From Candidatus Ribeiella danica (GTDB lineage Bacteria; Chloroflexota; Chloroflexia; Chloroflexales; Roseiflexaceae): 64,000 nt of DNA. The DNA lies in contig JADKFS010000002.1 of the NCBI GenBank assembly GCA_016717335.1, positions 1-64,000 of the forward strand. The letters are read 5' to 3'. The translations under genes were made by a program, and so were the position numbers. Shown in pieces: positions 7,991 to 16,965 of this stretch. A model generated the notes under the pieces. That model was not told where the DNA came from. It did not search any database and was given only the letters and a program-made list of their open reading frames with translations. Within the stretch, counting starts at the first letter, position 1; each line of letters opens with the position of its first letter.

Positions 7991-8795
7991 GGGAGTGCGG
8001 CGCCAGCTCAATGTGTACGGCGCCTTCGCGGGCATGGTGCCGAAGCAGTACCTGGCCTACAACCTGTGGGCCTGGATGGAGTTCTTCGTCCAGATCGTCG
8101 CGATGACGATCTTCGTGTTCTTCTGGCGCGCGGTCTACGCCAGCAGCACGACGATCGGCGGGCTGACGCTGCAGCAGACGATCAACTACATCCTGCTGGC
8201 GCAGACGCTGAACCCGCTGATCGAGAACCGGCTGATCTTCCGCTTCGGCTGGATCATCCGCGAGGGCTACGTGGCGGTCGAGCTGATGCGCCCGGTCGAC
8301 TTCCAGCTGCGCTCGTACGTCGAGGAGCTGGCCAGCCTGCTGATCTTCCTGGCGCAGAAGATCCCGCTGGTGATCCTGGCCTGGCTGCTGTTCGGGCTGC
8401 AGCTGCCGGCCGACCCGGCGCTGTGGGGCTGCTTCCTCATATCGCTGCTGCTCGGCCAGGCGCTGCTGTTCTGCTTCGACTGGGCCTTCGCCTGCATCGC
8501 CTTCTACAGCACCGAGACCTGGGGCCTGAGCGTCGTGCGGGTGGGGGTGGCCGCGTTCTTCAGCGGCTCGCTGCTGCCGCTGCAGATGCTGCCGGGCTGG
8601 CTGCGCGCGCTGGCCGACGCGCTGCCGTTCGCCCAGGCGCTGTACGTCCCGGTCTCGTTCCTGAGCCGCATCACGCCCGCGTCCGACGCGCCGCGCGTCT
8701 GGCTCACCCAGGCGCTCTGGCTGGCCGGGCTGCTCGCGCTGTCGCGGCTGGTCTTTCGCGCCGCGCTGCGCAAGGTGACGGTGCAGGGCGGCTAG
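7983..8795 (+). CDS. ABC-2 exporter permease subunit (COG4587 type)
   Basis: A 270-residue membrane protein with about six transmembrane stretches, for example FFVQIVAMTIFVFFW and IPLVILAWLLFGLQL. The loop GYVAVELMRPVDFQLRSY, repeated in similar form in the 9220 partner (SGQFDRFLVRPIDPLF), is the hallmark of this paired-permease exporter family. It starts inside the end of the ATPase gene. The longer frame from 7953 is rejected because ATG 7983 fits the coupled overlap. Confidence 0.88.
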   Translation: MIEGVRRQLNVYGAFAGMVPKQYLAYNLWAWMEFFVQIVAMTIFVFFWRAVYASSTTIGGLTLQQTINYILLAQTLNPLIENRLIFRFGWIIREGYVAVELMRPVDFQLRSYVEELASLLIFLAQKIPLVILAWLLFGLQLPADPALWGCFLISLLLGQALLFCFDWAFACIAFYSTETWGLSVVRVGVAAFFSGSLLPLQMLPGWLRALADALPFAQALYVPVSFLSRITPASDAPRVWLTQALWLAGLLALSRLVFRAALRKVTVQGG

Positions 8796-8799
8796 GTGA

Positions 8800-9212
8800 C
8801 AAGGTGACAAGCGTTGAATGTTGAACGTTGAATGTTGAACGTTGAACGCGCTCCTGTCCCCTGTCCCCTGGCGGCGGGGCTTGGGACTTGGGACTTGGGG
8901 CTTGGGACTTGGGGCTTGGGGCTTGGGGCTTGGGGCTTGGGGCTTGGGGCTTGGGGCTTGGGGCTTGGGGCTTGGGGCTTGGGGCTTGGGGCTTGGGGCT
9001 TGGGGCTTGGGACTTGGGACGTGGGGCGTGGGAGTCGGCGTGAACGCGCTCCTGACCCCTGACCCCTGTCCCCTGTCCCCTGTCCCCTGTCCCCTGTCCC
9101 CTGTCTTCCGTCCTCCGTCCTTGGTCTACTGACTACCGACTACTGACTACTGACTACCGACTACTGACTACTGACTACCGACTACTGACTACTGACTACT
9201 GACTACCGACGA
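8800..9212. repeat. Mixed heptamer array splitting the exporter operon
   Basis: In order: GTTGAAC/GTTGAATG copies (about 8812-8848), about 17 copies of GGGGCTT with GGGACTT variants (about 8876-9020), CCCCTGT copies (about 9053-9105) and CTACTGA/CTACCGA copies (about 9124-9210). The array separates the two permease genes by 424 bases in what is otherwise one functional operon. Confidence 0.92.
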
Positions 9213-9219
9213 CGAGCCT

Positions 9220-10008
9220 ATGAAACGTTACGTCAACCTATACGGCCTATTCCTGGTCCAGCGGCTGAAGATCCTGATGGAGTACCGGGTCAACTTCCTG
9301 ATCGGCGCGACCTCGACGATCTTCCTGCAGGCCGCCGGGCTGCTGACGATCTGGGTGGTGATGCGCCAGATCCCCAGCCTGAACGGCTGGTCGTACGACG
9401 AGGTGCTGCTGATCTACGGCCTGCTGACGCTGGCGAAGTCGATCAACCACATGTTCGCCGACAACCTGTGGACGATCGGCTGGAACTACATCCGCAGCGG
9501 CCAGTTCGACCGCTTCCTGGTGCGGCCGATCGACCCGCTGTTCCACCTGCTGGCCGACCGCTTCTGCCACGACGGGATCGGCAACTTCCTGGTCGGCGCG
9601 CTGCTGGTGGCCAAGGCCAGCGTCGCGCTGGGCATCGCGTGGACGCCGCTGAAGCTGCTGTACCTGGCGGTGGCGGTGCTGAGCGGCGGGATCATCTTCA
9701 TCGCGCTGAACCTGGCGACCGCGGTCAGCTCGTTCTGGATCATCGAGTCGATCCCGGTGACGCAGATGGTCTTCAACACCCACGAGTTCGCCAAGTACCC
9801 GCTGACGATCTACGGCCGCGGCGTGGGCATCCTGATGACCTGGCTGATCCCGTACGGCTTCGCGTCGTTCTACCCGGCCAGCTACCTGCTCGGCCGCGAT
9901 GTCGGCGCGCTGGCGTGGCTGGCGCCGGCGGTCGCGGCGGTGCTGCTGCTCGGCAGCTACCGGCTCTGGCTGTTCGGGCTGCGCCACTACACCAGCACCG
10001 GGTCGTAG
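9220..10008 (+). CDS. ABC-2 exporter permease subunit (COG3694 type)
   Basis: A 262-residue polytopic protein, second permease of the exporter. It has about six hydrophobic segments, the shared cytoplasmic loop IRSGQFDRFLVRPIDPLFH at about 91-109, and the conserved end IPYGFASFYPASYLLGR. It matches the usual length (260-270) of this family. ATG 9220 follows directly after the heptamer array; a clear Shine-Dalgarno is not visible, though GACGAG lies just upstream. Confidence 0.88.
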   Translation: MKRYVNLYGLFLVQRLKILMEYRVNFLIGATSTIFLQAAGLLTIWVVMRQIPSLNGWSYDEVLLIYGLLTLAKSINHMFADNLWTIGWNYIRSGQFDRFLVRPIDPLFHLLADRFCHDGIGNFLVGALLVAKASVALGIAWTPLKLLYLAVAVLSGGIIFIALNLATAVSSFWIIESIPVTQMVFNTHEFAKYPLTIYGRGVGILMTWLIPYGFASFYPASYLLGRDVGALAWLAPAVAAVLLLGSYRLWLFGLRHYTSTGS

Positions 10009-10067
10009 CGCCTTCTTGCGCGGCGCTGCGCCCCGGCCCCCTCCGGCAAATAATGTCTCGTACCAAT

Positions 10068-10277
10068 TGCATTGCTTGTGGCACATGCCTATCACCAGGC
10101 TTGCAGGCGCGTTGCATCCCGGCGCGCCTAGATTCAGCCGGGCATGCACGTCAAGCGTGCCAACTGAGGCGGCATCATGTTGGGGTCCAGGGGCAAGGCC
10201 CCGGCCGGGGGGCACGGGGGGCGCGCAGCCCCCCGTACACGCCGAGTGGGGGCGCAGGGGGGCGCGCAGCCCCCCGA
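10068..10277. repeat. Dispersed inverted repeat, copy 1
   Basis: The 339-base gap before the MmeI-like gene holds a segment matching the reverse complement of about 20520-20790. Shared blocks are GTGGCACATGCC, CGGCGCGCCTAGATTCAGCC (one change in the other copy), GAGGCGGCAT and GGGGTCCAGGGGC, then GGGGGGCGCGCAGCCCCCC hairpins. No gene is seen in it. Confidence 0.75.
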
Positions 10278-10347
10278 CTTGACGACGTCTACCCTTTGTG
10301 CGATGCTGTAGCGCAGCAGCAAGCCGCCTGACTTCGCAGGAACGACT

Positions 10348-13300
10348 ATGACCGACGCCGCAGCCGCCCGCGCCTTCATCGACCACTGGGAGCGGGTCGA
10401 GATCAACGAGAAAGCTGTCGCCCAGTCGCACTTCAACGACCTCTGCCACCTGCTCGGCCTGAGGGGGCCTGTCGAGGCGGACCCCAAAGGACGGTTCTAC
10501 CGCTTCGAGAAGCCGCTCACCAAGTCGGGCGGCAGCGCCGGCTTCGCGGATGTCTGGTACAAGGACCGCTTCGCCTGGGAGTACAAGACCAAGGGGAAGT
10601 ACTCCAACCTGAGCGCCGCCTATCAGCAGCTGCTCCTCTATAAGGAGGACCTCGACAATCCTCCCGTCCTCGTCGCCTGCGACATCGCCAGCTACGAGGT
10701 CCACATCGCCTTCACCGGCTACCAGACGCGGGTGGTCAAGTTCACCAACGCCGAGCTGGAAAACGCCAGCAACCGCGAGCTGCTGCGGCTGGTCTTTACC
10801 GACCCCGAGCAGCTCCGCCCCGTCGATCGGCAGGAGACCATCACCAAGAAGGCGGCTGAGCGCTTCGCCCAGGTCGCCGGCTTCCTTGAGAAGCGCGGCT
10901 TTGCGCCCGGCCAGATCGCGCCGTTCTTTATGAAGGTGCTGTTCGCGCTGTTCGCCGAGGACATCCGCATCCTGCCGGGCGAGCTGATGACCCAGGGCAT
11001 CAAGCAGGCGATCTTCAAGCCGAGCGAGTTCGTGCCGCGCACGCAGGCGCTCTTTCGGACGATGCACGCGGGAGGGTACTTTGGGCAGGGCGACCGCGTG
11101 CCGCAGTTCAACGGCTGGCTGTTCAAAGACGACGAGGTGCTGTCGCTCAACGCCGACGAGCTGACGTTCCTCGCCGAGGCGGCCAAGCTCGACTGGAGCC
11201 AGGTCGACCCGTCGATCTTCGGCACGCTGTTCGAGCGCAGCCTCGACCCCGCCAAGCGCGCGCAGCTCGGCCTGCACTACACCAGCCGCGACGACATCCT
11301 GCTGATCGTCGAGCCGGTGCTGATGGCGCCGCTGCGGCGCGAGTGGGCCGAGGTGCAGGCCGGGACGGAGGCGCTGCGCGGGCACTGGGAGGTCGAGGGG
11401 ACCAGCGCCAATCAGCGCCGCAAGCTCCAGAGCGTCGCCGAGGGGATGCTGCTCGACTTCATGGAGCGCCTGTCGAAGGTTCGAGTGTTGGACCCGGCCT
11501 GCGGGAGCGGCAATTTCCTCTACGTGGCGCTCAACGAGCTGAAGAACCTGGAGAAAGAAGTCTGGAGCTACGCGGGCGGCCTGGGCCTCCAGCAGCCCGA
11601 GCTGCAAGTCTCGCCGGCCCAGCTCCACGGCATCGAGAAGAACCAGTTCGCGGCCGAGCTGGCGCAGGTGGTGGTCTGGATCGGCTACCTCCAGTGGAAG
11701 CGCGCGAATGGCTTCTTCGACGTGCAGGAGCCGATTTTGCAGACACTCCACAACATCGAGTGCCGCGACGCGATCCTGACCGTCGGTCTCGACGGGCAGC
11801 CGGCCGAGCCGGCGTGGCCCGAGGTGGATGTGATCGTGGGCAACCCGCCGTTCTTGGGTGGCAATCGCATACGAAAGGGGCTTGGTGATACGTACGTTGA
11901 TACCCTCTTTGGGCTATACGACGGGAGAGTCCCTGCTTTTGCCGACCTGGTTTGCTATTGGTTTGAGCGCACGCGAGCGCTTGTCGCAAAGAGCAACGTA
12001 AAGCGTGCAGGTTTGCTGGCTACGCAAGGCATTCGTGGTGGTGCCAACCGAAAAGTGCTAGAGCGCATCAAAGAAACCGGTGACATTTTTTGGGCGCAAT
12101 CAGATCGCAATTGGGTTCTTGATGGTGCTATGGTTCACGTGTCTATGGTTGGATTTGATGATGGCACCACGCAGGTAAAGGAACTGGATGGGCGCGCTGT
12201 CTCGGAAATCAACGCTGACTTGACTGCCTCTGTTGATTTGACCGCTGCCCCACGTTTACTCGAAAATAGGAGTATTTGCTTTCAGGGAGCCTCAGCCAAA
12301 GCCCCTTTCGACATAGATAGTGAAGTTGCAACGACCTTGCTCGCGGATGTTAACAAGAGCGGGAGACACAACTCCGATGTTATTCGACCAGTGAAGGGCG
12401 CTTTGGAATTAGTAAGTACACTTAAACCCAAGTGGACGATTGATTTTGGCCTGATGCCCTTAGAAGAAGCCTCCGAATACTGTACACCTTTTGAGTACGT
12501 AAGACAAAATGTTCTTCCGGTTAGGTTGCACCGACGGGACGATTATCGGGGAAAGTGGTGGCAATACGGCAGGCCACGCCCCGAGATGCGAAATGCCTTG
12601 GCTGGCCTGCATAGATATATAGCTACTCCGGCCCATTCTAAACATCGATTATTCGTTTGGATTTCGCCAGCAGTTCTTTGTAATCAAGCAACGCTCGTAT
12701 TTGCGCGTGAAGATGATTACTTTTTTGGCGTGTTGCACTCAATACTACACGAGCTTTGGGCGCGTGCCAAGGGCACGCAGTTGCGAGAGGCGGAAAGCGG
12801 ATTTCGCTACACCCCCACCACCACCTTCGAGACCTTCCCCTTCCCCTGGCCGCCCGGCAAAGAGGACCAGGCCGACCCGAAGGTGCAGGCCATCGCCGAG
12901 GCGGCTCGCGCGCTGGTGCGCCTGCGCGACGCGTGGCTGGCCGGCGGAGAGCCGCGCGGCCTGTCGGGAAGCGCGATCGACCTGCCGGGAAGCGCGATCG
13001 GCCTGTCAGGAAACGCCGATGGCCTGTCGGGAAGCGCGATCGGCCTGTCGGGAAGCGCGATCGGCCTGTCGGGAAGCGCGATCGGCCTGTCAGGAAACGC
13101 CGATGGCCTGTCAGGAAACGCTGACGGCCTATCGGGAAGCGCGATCGGCCTATCGGGAAGCGCGATCGGCCTGTCAGGAAACGCTGACGGCCTATCGGGA
13201 AGCGCGATCGGCCTATCGGGAAGCGCGATCGGCCTGTCGGGAAGCGCGATCGGCCTGTCAGGAAACGCTGACGGCCTGTCGGGAAACGCCGACGGCCTGT

Positions 13301-13731
13301 CGGGGAACGCTGACGGACTGCCGGACAAGCCCCACGCCCCAAGCCCCGCCGCCGGGGGTCAGGGGTCAGGGGTCAGGAGCGCGTTCACGCCAACTCCCAC
13401 GCCCCACGTCCCAAGCCCCAAGCCCCAAGCCCCAAGCCCCAAGCCCCAAGGCCCACATCTCAAGGACCGCACCCTCACGAACCTGTACAACAAGCGCCCC
13501 GACTGGCTCGCCGAGGCCCACAAGCGGCTCGACGCGGCGGTGTTCGACGGCTACGGCTGGCCGCATGGCCTGAGCGACGACGAGATCCTGGCGCGGCTGC
13601 TGGCGCTCAACCTTGAGCGGGCGGCGGGGCAGGGGCAGGTGGCGACGATGGCGGGGGGAGAAGAAGAGAGCGACGGAAAAGAATATACGTTGGTGCGCGA
13701 CCGCACGCCGCTTGATGAATCCCGCGGCTAG
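10348..13731 (+). CDS. MmeI-like type IIL restriction-modification enzyme with in-frame repeat insertion
   Basis: A 1127-residue single-chain restriction endonuclease and adenine methyltransferase of the MmeI family. The N-terminal nuclease has Asp68-X9-Glu78-Tyr-Lys80, matching the MmeI D-X9-EXK site. A helical linker follows. The methyltransferase has motif I DPACGSGN at 382-389 and motif IV NPPF at 499-502. Then come a target-recognition domain to about residue 830 and a C-terminal domain starting near HLKDRTLTNLYN. Between the last two lies an insertion: 17 seven-residue units (871-989) and about 45 residues of translated intergenic repeat. The target-recognition part (about 11860-12790) is visibly less GC-rich than the rest. 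Expected to methylate one strand of its site and cut about 20 bases away, as in the family; whether the enlarged protein is active is unknown. Confidence 0.88.
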   Translation: MTDAAAARAFIDHWERVEINEKAVAQSHFNDLCHLLGLRGPVEADPKGRFYRFEKPLTKSGGSAGFADVWYKDRFAWEYKTKGKYSNLSAAYQQLLLYKEDLDNPPVLVACDIASYEVHIAFTGYQTRVVKFTNAELENASNRELLRLVFTDPEQLRPVDRQETITKKAAERFAQVAGFLEKRGFAPGQIAPFFMKVLFALFAEDIRILPGELMTQGIKQAIFKPSEFVPRTQALFRTMHAGGYFGQGDRVPQFNGWLFKDDEVLSLNADELTFLAEAAKLDWSQVDPSIFGTLFERSLDPAKRAQLGLHYTSRDDILLIVEPVLMAPLRREWAEVQAGTEALRGHWEVEGTSANQRRKLQSVAEGMLLDFMERLSKVRVLDPACGSGNFLYVALNELKNLEKEVWSYAGGLGLQQPELQVSPAQLHGIEKNQFAAELAQVVVWIGYLQWKRANGFFDVQEPILQTLHNIECRDAILTVGLDGQPAEPAWPEVDVIVGNPPFLGGNRIRKGLGDTYVDTLFGLYDGRVPAFADLVCYWFERTRALVAKSNVKRAGLLATQGIRGGANRKVLERIKETGDIFWAQSDRNWVLDGAMVHVSMVGFDDGTTQVKELDGRAVSEINADLTASVDLTAAPRLLENRSICFQGASAKAPFDIDSEVATTLLADVNKSGRHNSDVIRPVKGALELVSTLKPKWTIDFGLMPLEEASEYCTPFEYVRQNVLPVRLHRRDDYRGKWWQYGRPRPEMRNALAGLHRYIATPAHSKHRLFVWISPAVLCNQATLVFAREDDYFFGVLHSILHELWARAKGTQLREAESGFRYTPTTTFETFPFPWPPGKEDQADPKVQAIAEAARALVRLRDAWLAGGEPRGLSGSAIDLPGSAIGLSGNADGLSGSAIGLSGSAIGLSGSAIGLSGNADGLSGNADGLSGSAIGLSGSAIGLSGNADGLSGSAIGLSGSAIGLSGSAIGLSGNADGLSGNADGLSGNADGLPDKPHAPSPAAGGQGSGVRSAFTPTPTPHVPSPKPQAPSPKPQGPHLKDRTLTNLYNKRPDWLAEAHKRLDAAVFDGYGWPHGLSDDEILARLLALNLERAAGQGQVATMAGGEEESDGKEYTLVRDRTPLDESRG
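12958..13314 (+). repeat. In-frame 21-base minisatellite (17 units) in the MmeI-like gene
   Basis: Seventeen 21-base units encode 7-residue repeats of two kinds, GLSGSAI and GLSGNAD, in mixed order, plus one DLPGSAI variant. The 21-base length is three times the heptamer length common in this region. Confidence 0.95.
13325..13458 (+). repeat. Intergenic-type heptamer repeat translated inside the MmeI-like gene
   Basis: The DNA is the usual intergenic material: GGGGTCAGGGGTCAGG and CCCCAAGCCCCAAGCCCCAA, close to the reverse complement of the array at 8880-9060 and of 30240-30330. It is read in frame as proline/serine-rich sequence (PSPKPQAPSPKPQ). Confidence 0.9.
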
Positions 13732-13856
13732 CAAGACCAAGCCCGCTGAAGCGGGCTGCGACGAATACGAGCCCGCGGCCATCCACCCCTTGACAATTCC
13801 CGCTCCCTCGTGCGATGCTTCCTCTGCACAAGAACGAATCCCCATTCGAGAAACGT

Positions 13857-14277
13857 ATGCCGCTCGACCAAGCCACCATCGCCCAGCAGCAGAAGCTGCT
13901 CGCCGACCACCGGCAGCGGCTCGCGCTCCTGCTGGAGCAGCAGGCCAAGTTCGGCGTGTCCACGCCGCCGCACGTCGTCATCGACATCCGCGAAGCCCAG
14001 GCCGCTATCCGCGCGATCAAGGCGGCGCTGCGCGAGGGCGGCAGCGAGATCGCGGACGCGCCGAACGACGACGCGCCGCCTGCGACCGCTCCCGCGGCGC
14101 CTCCTTCCACACCGCCCGTCCAGCAGAGCGTCACGGCCGAGGGCGGCGGAGCTGATGCAGGTCTGTGTCGATTTTGAGCAGGAGATCGGCCACCGGGACG
14201 CTGAGAAGGATGCTGCGCTGCTGGAGCAACTCCGCCAGCGGCTCGCGGGCGGGGACGATGGAACGAGCGGCGCGTAG
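13857..14277 (+). pseudogene. Frameshifted remnant of an effector-associated-domain-like protein
   Basis: ATG 13857 opens a frame ending at 14177. Its first 60 residues (LLEQQAKFGVSTPPHVVIDI, REAQAAIRAIKAALREGG) resemble the small N-terminal module that Chloroflexota and cyanobacteria place before CHAT, TIR or NB-ARC domains; this likeness is from memory. From about 14140 the sensible reading moves to the +1 frame (AAELMQVCVDFEQEIGHRD, ending at 14277), which points to a frameshift. A second, diverged copy of that tail lies at about 14518-14585 after a 41-base tandem repeat. No effector domain remains, so I read this as a decayed gene. It could instead be a short standalone protein. Confidence 0.5.
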
Positions 14278-14296
14278 GCCCCGCAACGGCCTGCAG

Positions 14297-14500
14297 AGCA
14301 ACCGCAGCAACCTGCGGAGGCACCGCAACGGCCTGCGGAAAGACCGCCAATCCTGCGGAGGCACCGCAACGGCCTGCGGAAAGACCGCCAATCCTGCGGA
14401 GGCACCGCAACGGCTTGCGGAAAGACCGCCAACCCTGCGGAGGCACCGCAACGGCCTGCGGAAAGATCGCTACGACCCGCGGAGGCACCGCCGGAAAGAC
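14297..14500. repeat. 41-base tandem repeat
   Basis: Four to five copies of a 41-base unit containing TGCGGAGGCACCGCAACGG and CCTGCGGAAAGACCGCCAA. Because 41 is not a multiple of three, each copy shifts frame, consistent with loss of coding. It sits between two related tail segments (14144-14210, 14518-14585). Confidence 0.85.
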
Positions 14501-14587
14501 CGCGATGGCCTGCTCGGGCGGCGGAGCTGCTGCAGGTCTACGTCGATTTCCTGCGCGAGCTTAGTCATCCCGGCGCGGACAAGCGCG

Positions 14588-14925
14588 CGAACGTTGAACG
14601 TTGAACGTTGAACGTTGAATGTCGACTGCCGACTGAAACGCTGAACGCTGAACGCTGAACGCTGAATGCCGACTGCCGACTGAAACGCTGAACGCTGAAC
14701 GCTGAACGCTGAACGCTGAACGCTGAACGTTGAATGCCGACTGAAACGCTGAACGCTGAACGCTGAACGCTGAACGTTGAATGCCGACCCCTGACCCCTG
14801 ATCCCTGACCCCTTGGGGCGTGGGGCGTGGTCTATCGCCTTCGGTCCTTGGTCCTTGGTCCTTAGTCCTTGGTCCATCATCTTCGGTCCTCCGTCCTTGC
14901 TCCTTGGCCCTTGGGGCGCATACAA
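14588..14925. repeat. GTTGAAC/GCTGAAC and CTTGGTC heptamer array
   Basis: Runs of GTTGAAC and GCTGAAC broken by TGCCGACTG spacers, then CCCCTGA units, then CTTGGTC copies up to about 14905. The rest of the gap to 15185 holds no clear gene; TACAAT at 15064-15069 is a possible -10 box for the PucR gene without a good -35. Confidence 0.88.
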
Positions 14926-15185
14926 GAAGAATGTCCCCAGGCCACGGAGGTGGCCTTCGTATCAGTAGCCGAGGGCTTTAGCCCGACGGCGGCGCCTGGG
15001 GGACCGGCGCGTGCTCCCCCGGGCGGAGGCCGGCGCCCCCGCCGCGTGCCCGCCAACTTTTGCTACAATATGCAAACGCGGCACGCGGAGAGATTACGCC
15101 GGTTGCCCAGCGGTCGAGCGCTGCCGGAAGCGCGCGCCACCAACCACGGGCGACCGACGACTGCTATAGCTGAGGTACTGGCCCG

Positions 15186-16760
15186 ATGGCGCCTATTACC
15201 GTCCACGATGTGCTCCGCCTGGCCCTGCCCCCCGGCACGGCCGCCGCCGCCGGGGCGAGCGGGCTGATGCACCAGGTCACCTGGGTGGTCTCGCCGCGCG
15301 CCACGCTGCCGGTGTTCGCGAACCTGCGCGGCGGCGAGCTGGCGCTGGTGTCGGTGGCCGCGGTGCGCGAGCTCGACGATCGCCTGACGCTCGACCGCCT
15401 GATCGAGCGGCTCGCCGCCGTGCCGATCGCCGCGATTGCGGCCGTCGGCGAGGTGACAGCCGCGGCGCGCGCCGCCGCAGACGCTGCGCGCATGCCGCTG
15501 CTGAGCCTGCCCGAGGGCGCCGACCTGCGCGAGGTCGAGCGCGAGGTCCAGCGCCTGATCGGCGACTACGAGGCCCAGGTCGACCGGCGCGCCGCCCAGC
15601 TCGCCACCCTGCTGAACCAGCGCTCGCTGGCGGGCGCGGGCCTGCAGGGCCTGCTGGAGACGCTGACCGAGCGCACGGGGCAGGGGGTGGCCTGCTACGG
15701 GCCGAACGGCGAGCTGCGCGCGCTCAAGGCCCGCGGGCCCGCCCGCGTCGCGCTCCAGACTCTGCGCCCGACCACGCTCGGCGCGGCGACGCAGCTGGGC
15801 CAGGCGATCTGGGTGCAGCCGCTCGGCGGGGCCGGCGACTCGCCCAGCCGCCCGTTCGGCTACCTGGCGCTGGCCGGCGAGGCGCTGGACGAGTGGGACC
15901 GCCAGGCCGCCCAGCAGGGCGCCACCGCGCTGGCGCTGGAGCTGGCCAAGGAGCACGCCGTGCTAGCGGCCGAGGAGCGCCTGCGCGGCGACTTCGTCCA
16001 GACGGTGCTGTCCGGCCCGCCGGCCGACGGCGAGGCGCTGCTGCGGCGCGGCCTTGAGCTGGGGTACGACCTGCGCAAGCCGCACGTCGCGCTGCTCTGC
16101 TCGGTCGGCGAGCCGGATGAGCCGGCCGCCGCCCGCGCGGCCGGCGCGCTCAACGCCGCGCTCAGCGCGCTCAGCCTCAGCGCGCCCACGATGCGCCGCG
16201 CCGACGGCGCGCTGTGCTACCTCCCGCTGGCCGGCGGCGGCCAGCGCGCGCGCGACCTGGCCGAGCAGCTGCGCGACCGCGTGGTCGCCGAGGCGCCCAA
16301 CCTCACGCTGGCGATCGGCAAGGAGGCGCCCACCGTGGCGACCTGGCCGCGCTCGCTGCGCGAGGCCGAGCAGGCGCTGCTGCTCGGCCGCCAGCTGCTC
16401 GATACTGGCCACGTGCTCGACTTCAGCGACCTGGGGGTCTACCGCCTGCTGGTGCTGCTGCGCGAGTCGCCCGAGCTGTGGGATTTCTACCGCACGACCC
16501 TCGCCAGCCTGACCGACTACGACCACAAGCAGCACGCCGAGCTGCTCAAGACGCTGGAGGCGTTCTTCGCCAACCTCGGCAACCTGGCGCGCACGGCCGA
16601 GGCGCTGCACGTGCACCGCAACACCCTGCTCTACCGCCTTGAGCGGATCGCCGCGATCAGCGGCCTCAACCTCGACGACGCCGAGGAGCGGCTGGCGCTC
16701 TGGCTGGCGCTCAAGGCCCACCGCGTGCTGCAGACGCTCGAGGGCAACGGCGAGATCTGA
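15186..16760 (+). CDS. PucR-family transcriptional regulator
   Basis: A 524-residue regulator. The N-terminus (about 1-125) is a PucR-type purine-catabolism sensor domain beginning ITVHDVLRLALPPGT and containing LRGGELALVS. A middle region (about 150-400) looks like a GAF/GGDEF-derived CdaR-type domain. The C-terminus (about 455-520) is the PucR helix-turn-helix: NLARTAEALHVHRNTLLYRL then ISGLNLDDAEERLALWLALK. Such proteins respond to purines or other nitrogen metabolites and activate nearby genes. No obvious purine genes lie next to it; the next gene downstream is the CHAT protein. GAGGT before ATG 15186 supports this start. Confidence 0.88.
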   Translation: MAPITVHDVLRLALPPGTAAAAGASGLMHQVTWVVSPRATLPVFANLRGGELALVSVAAVRELDDRLTLDRLIERLAAVPIAAIAAVGEVTAAARAAADAARMPLLSLPEGADLREVEREVQRLIGDYEAQVDRRAAQLATLLNQRSLAGAGLQGLLETLTERTGQGVACYGPNGELRALKARGPARVALQTLRPTTLGAATQLGQAIWVQPLGGAGDSPSRPFGYLALAGEALDEWDRQAAQQGATALALELAKEHAVLAAEERLRGDFVQTVLSGPPADGEALLRRGLELGYDLRKPHVALLCSVGEPDEPAAARAAGALNAALSALSLSAPTMRRADGALCYLPLAGGGQRARDLAEQLRDRVVAEAPNLTLAIGKEAPTVATWPRSLREAEQALLLGRQLLDTGHVLDFSDLGVYRLLVLLRESPELWDFYRTTLASLTDYDHKQHAELLKTLEAFFANLGNLARTAEALHVHRNTLLYRLERIAAISGLNLDDAEERLALWLALKAHRVLQTLEGNGEI

Positions 16761-16945
16761 GGAGACAAGGTGACCAGGTGACCGGGTGACGAGCGTTGAA
16801 TGTTGAACGTTGAACGTTGAATGCCGACCCCAGGACCCTGATCCATGACGAAGGAGACAAGGAGACAAGGTGACAAGGTGGCTTGAGCCTGATGGTTGGT
16901 CCTTGGTCCTTGGTCCTTGGTCTTTGGTCCATCGTCCATCGTCCT
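16761..16945. repeat. Octamer/heptamer array before the CHAT gene
   Basis: GACAAGGTGACCAGGT octamers, GTTGAAC heptamers, a CCGACCCC block, further octamers, then CTTGGTC copies and CCATCGT units. Same families as at 6204 and 14588. Confidence 0.88.
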
Positions 16946-16965
16946 GAACGCAAAGGGAGGCCCCG

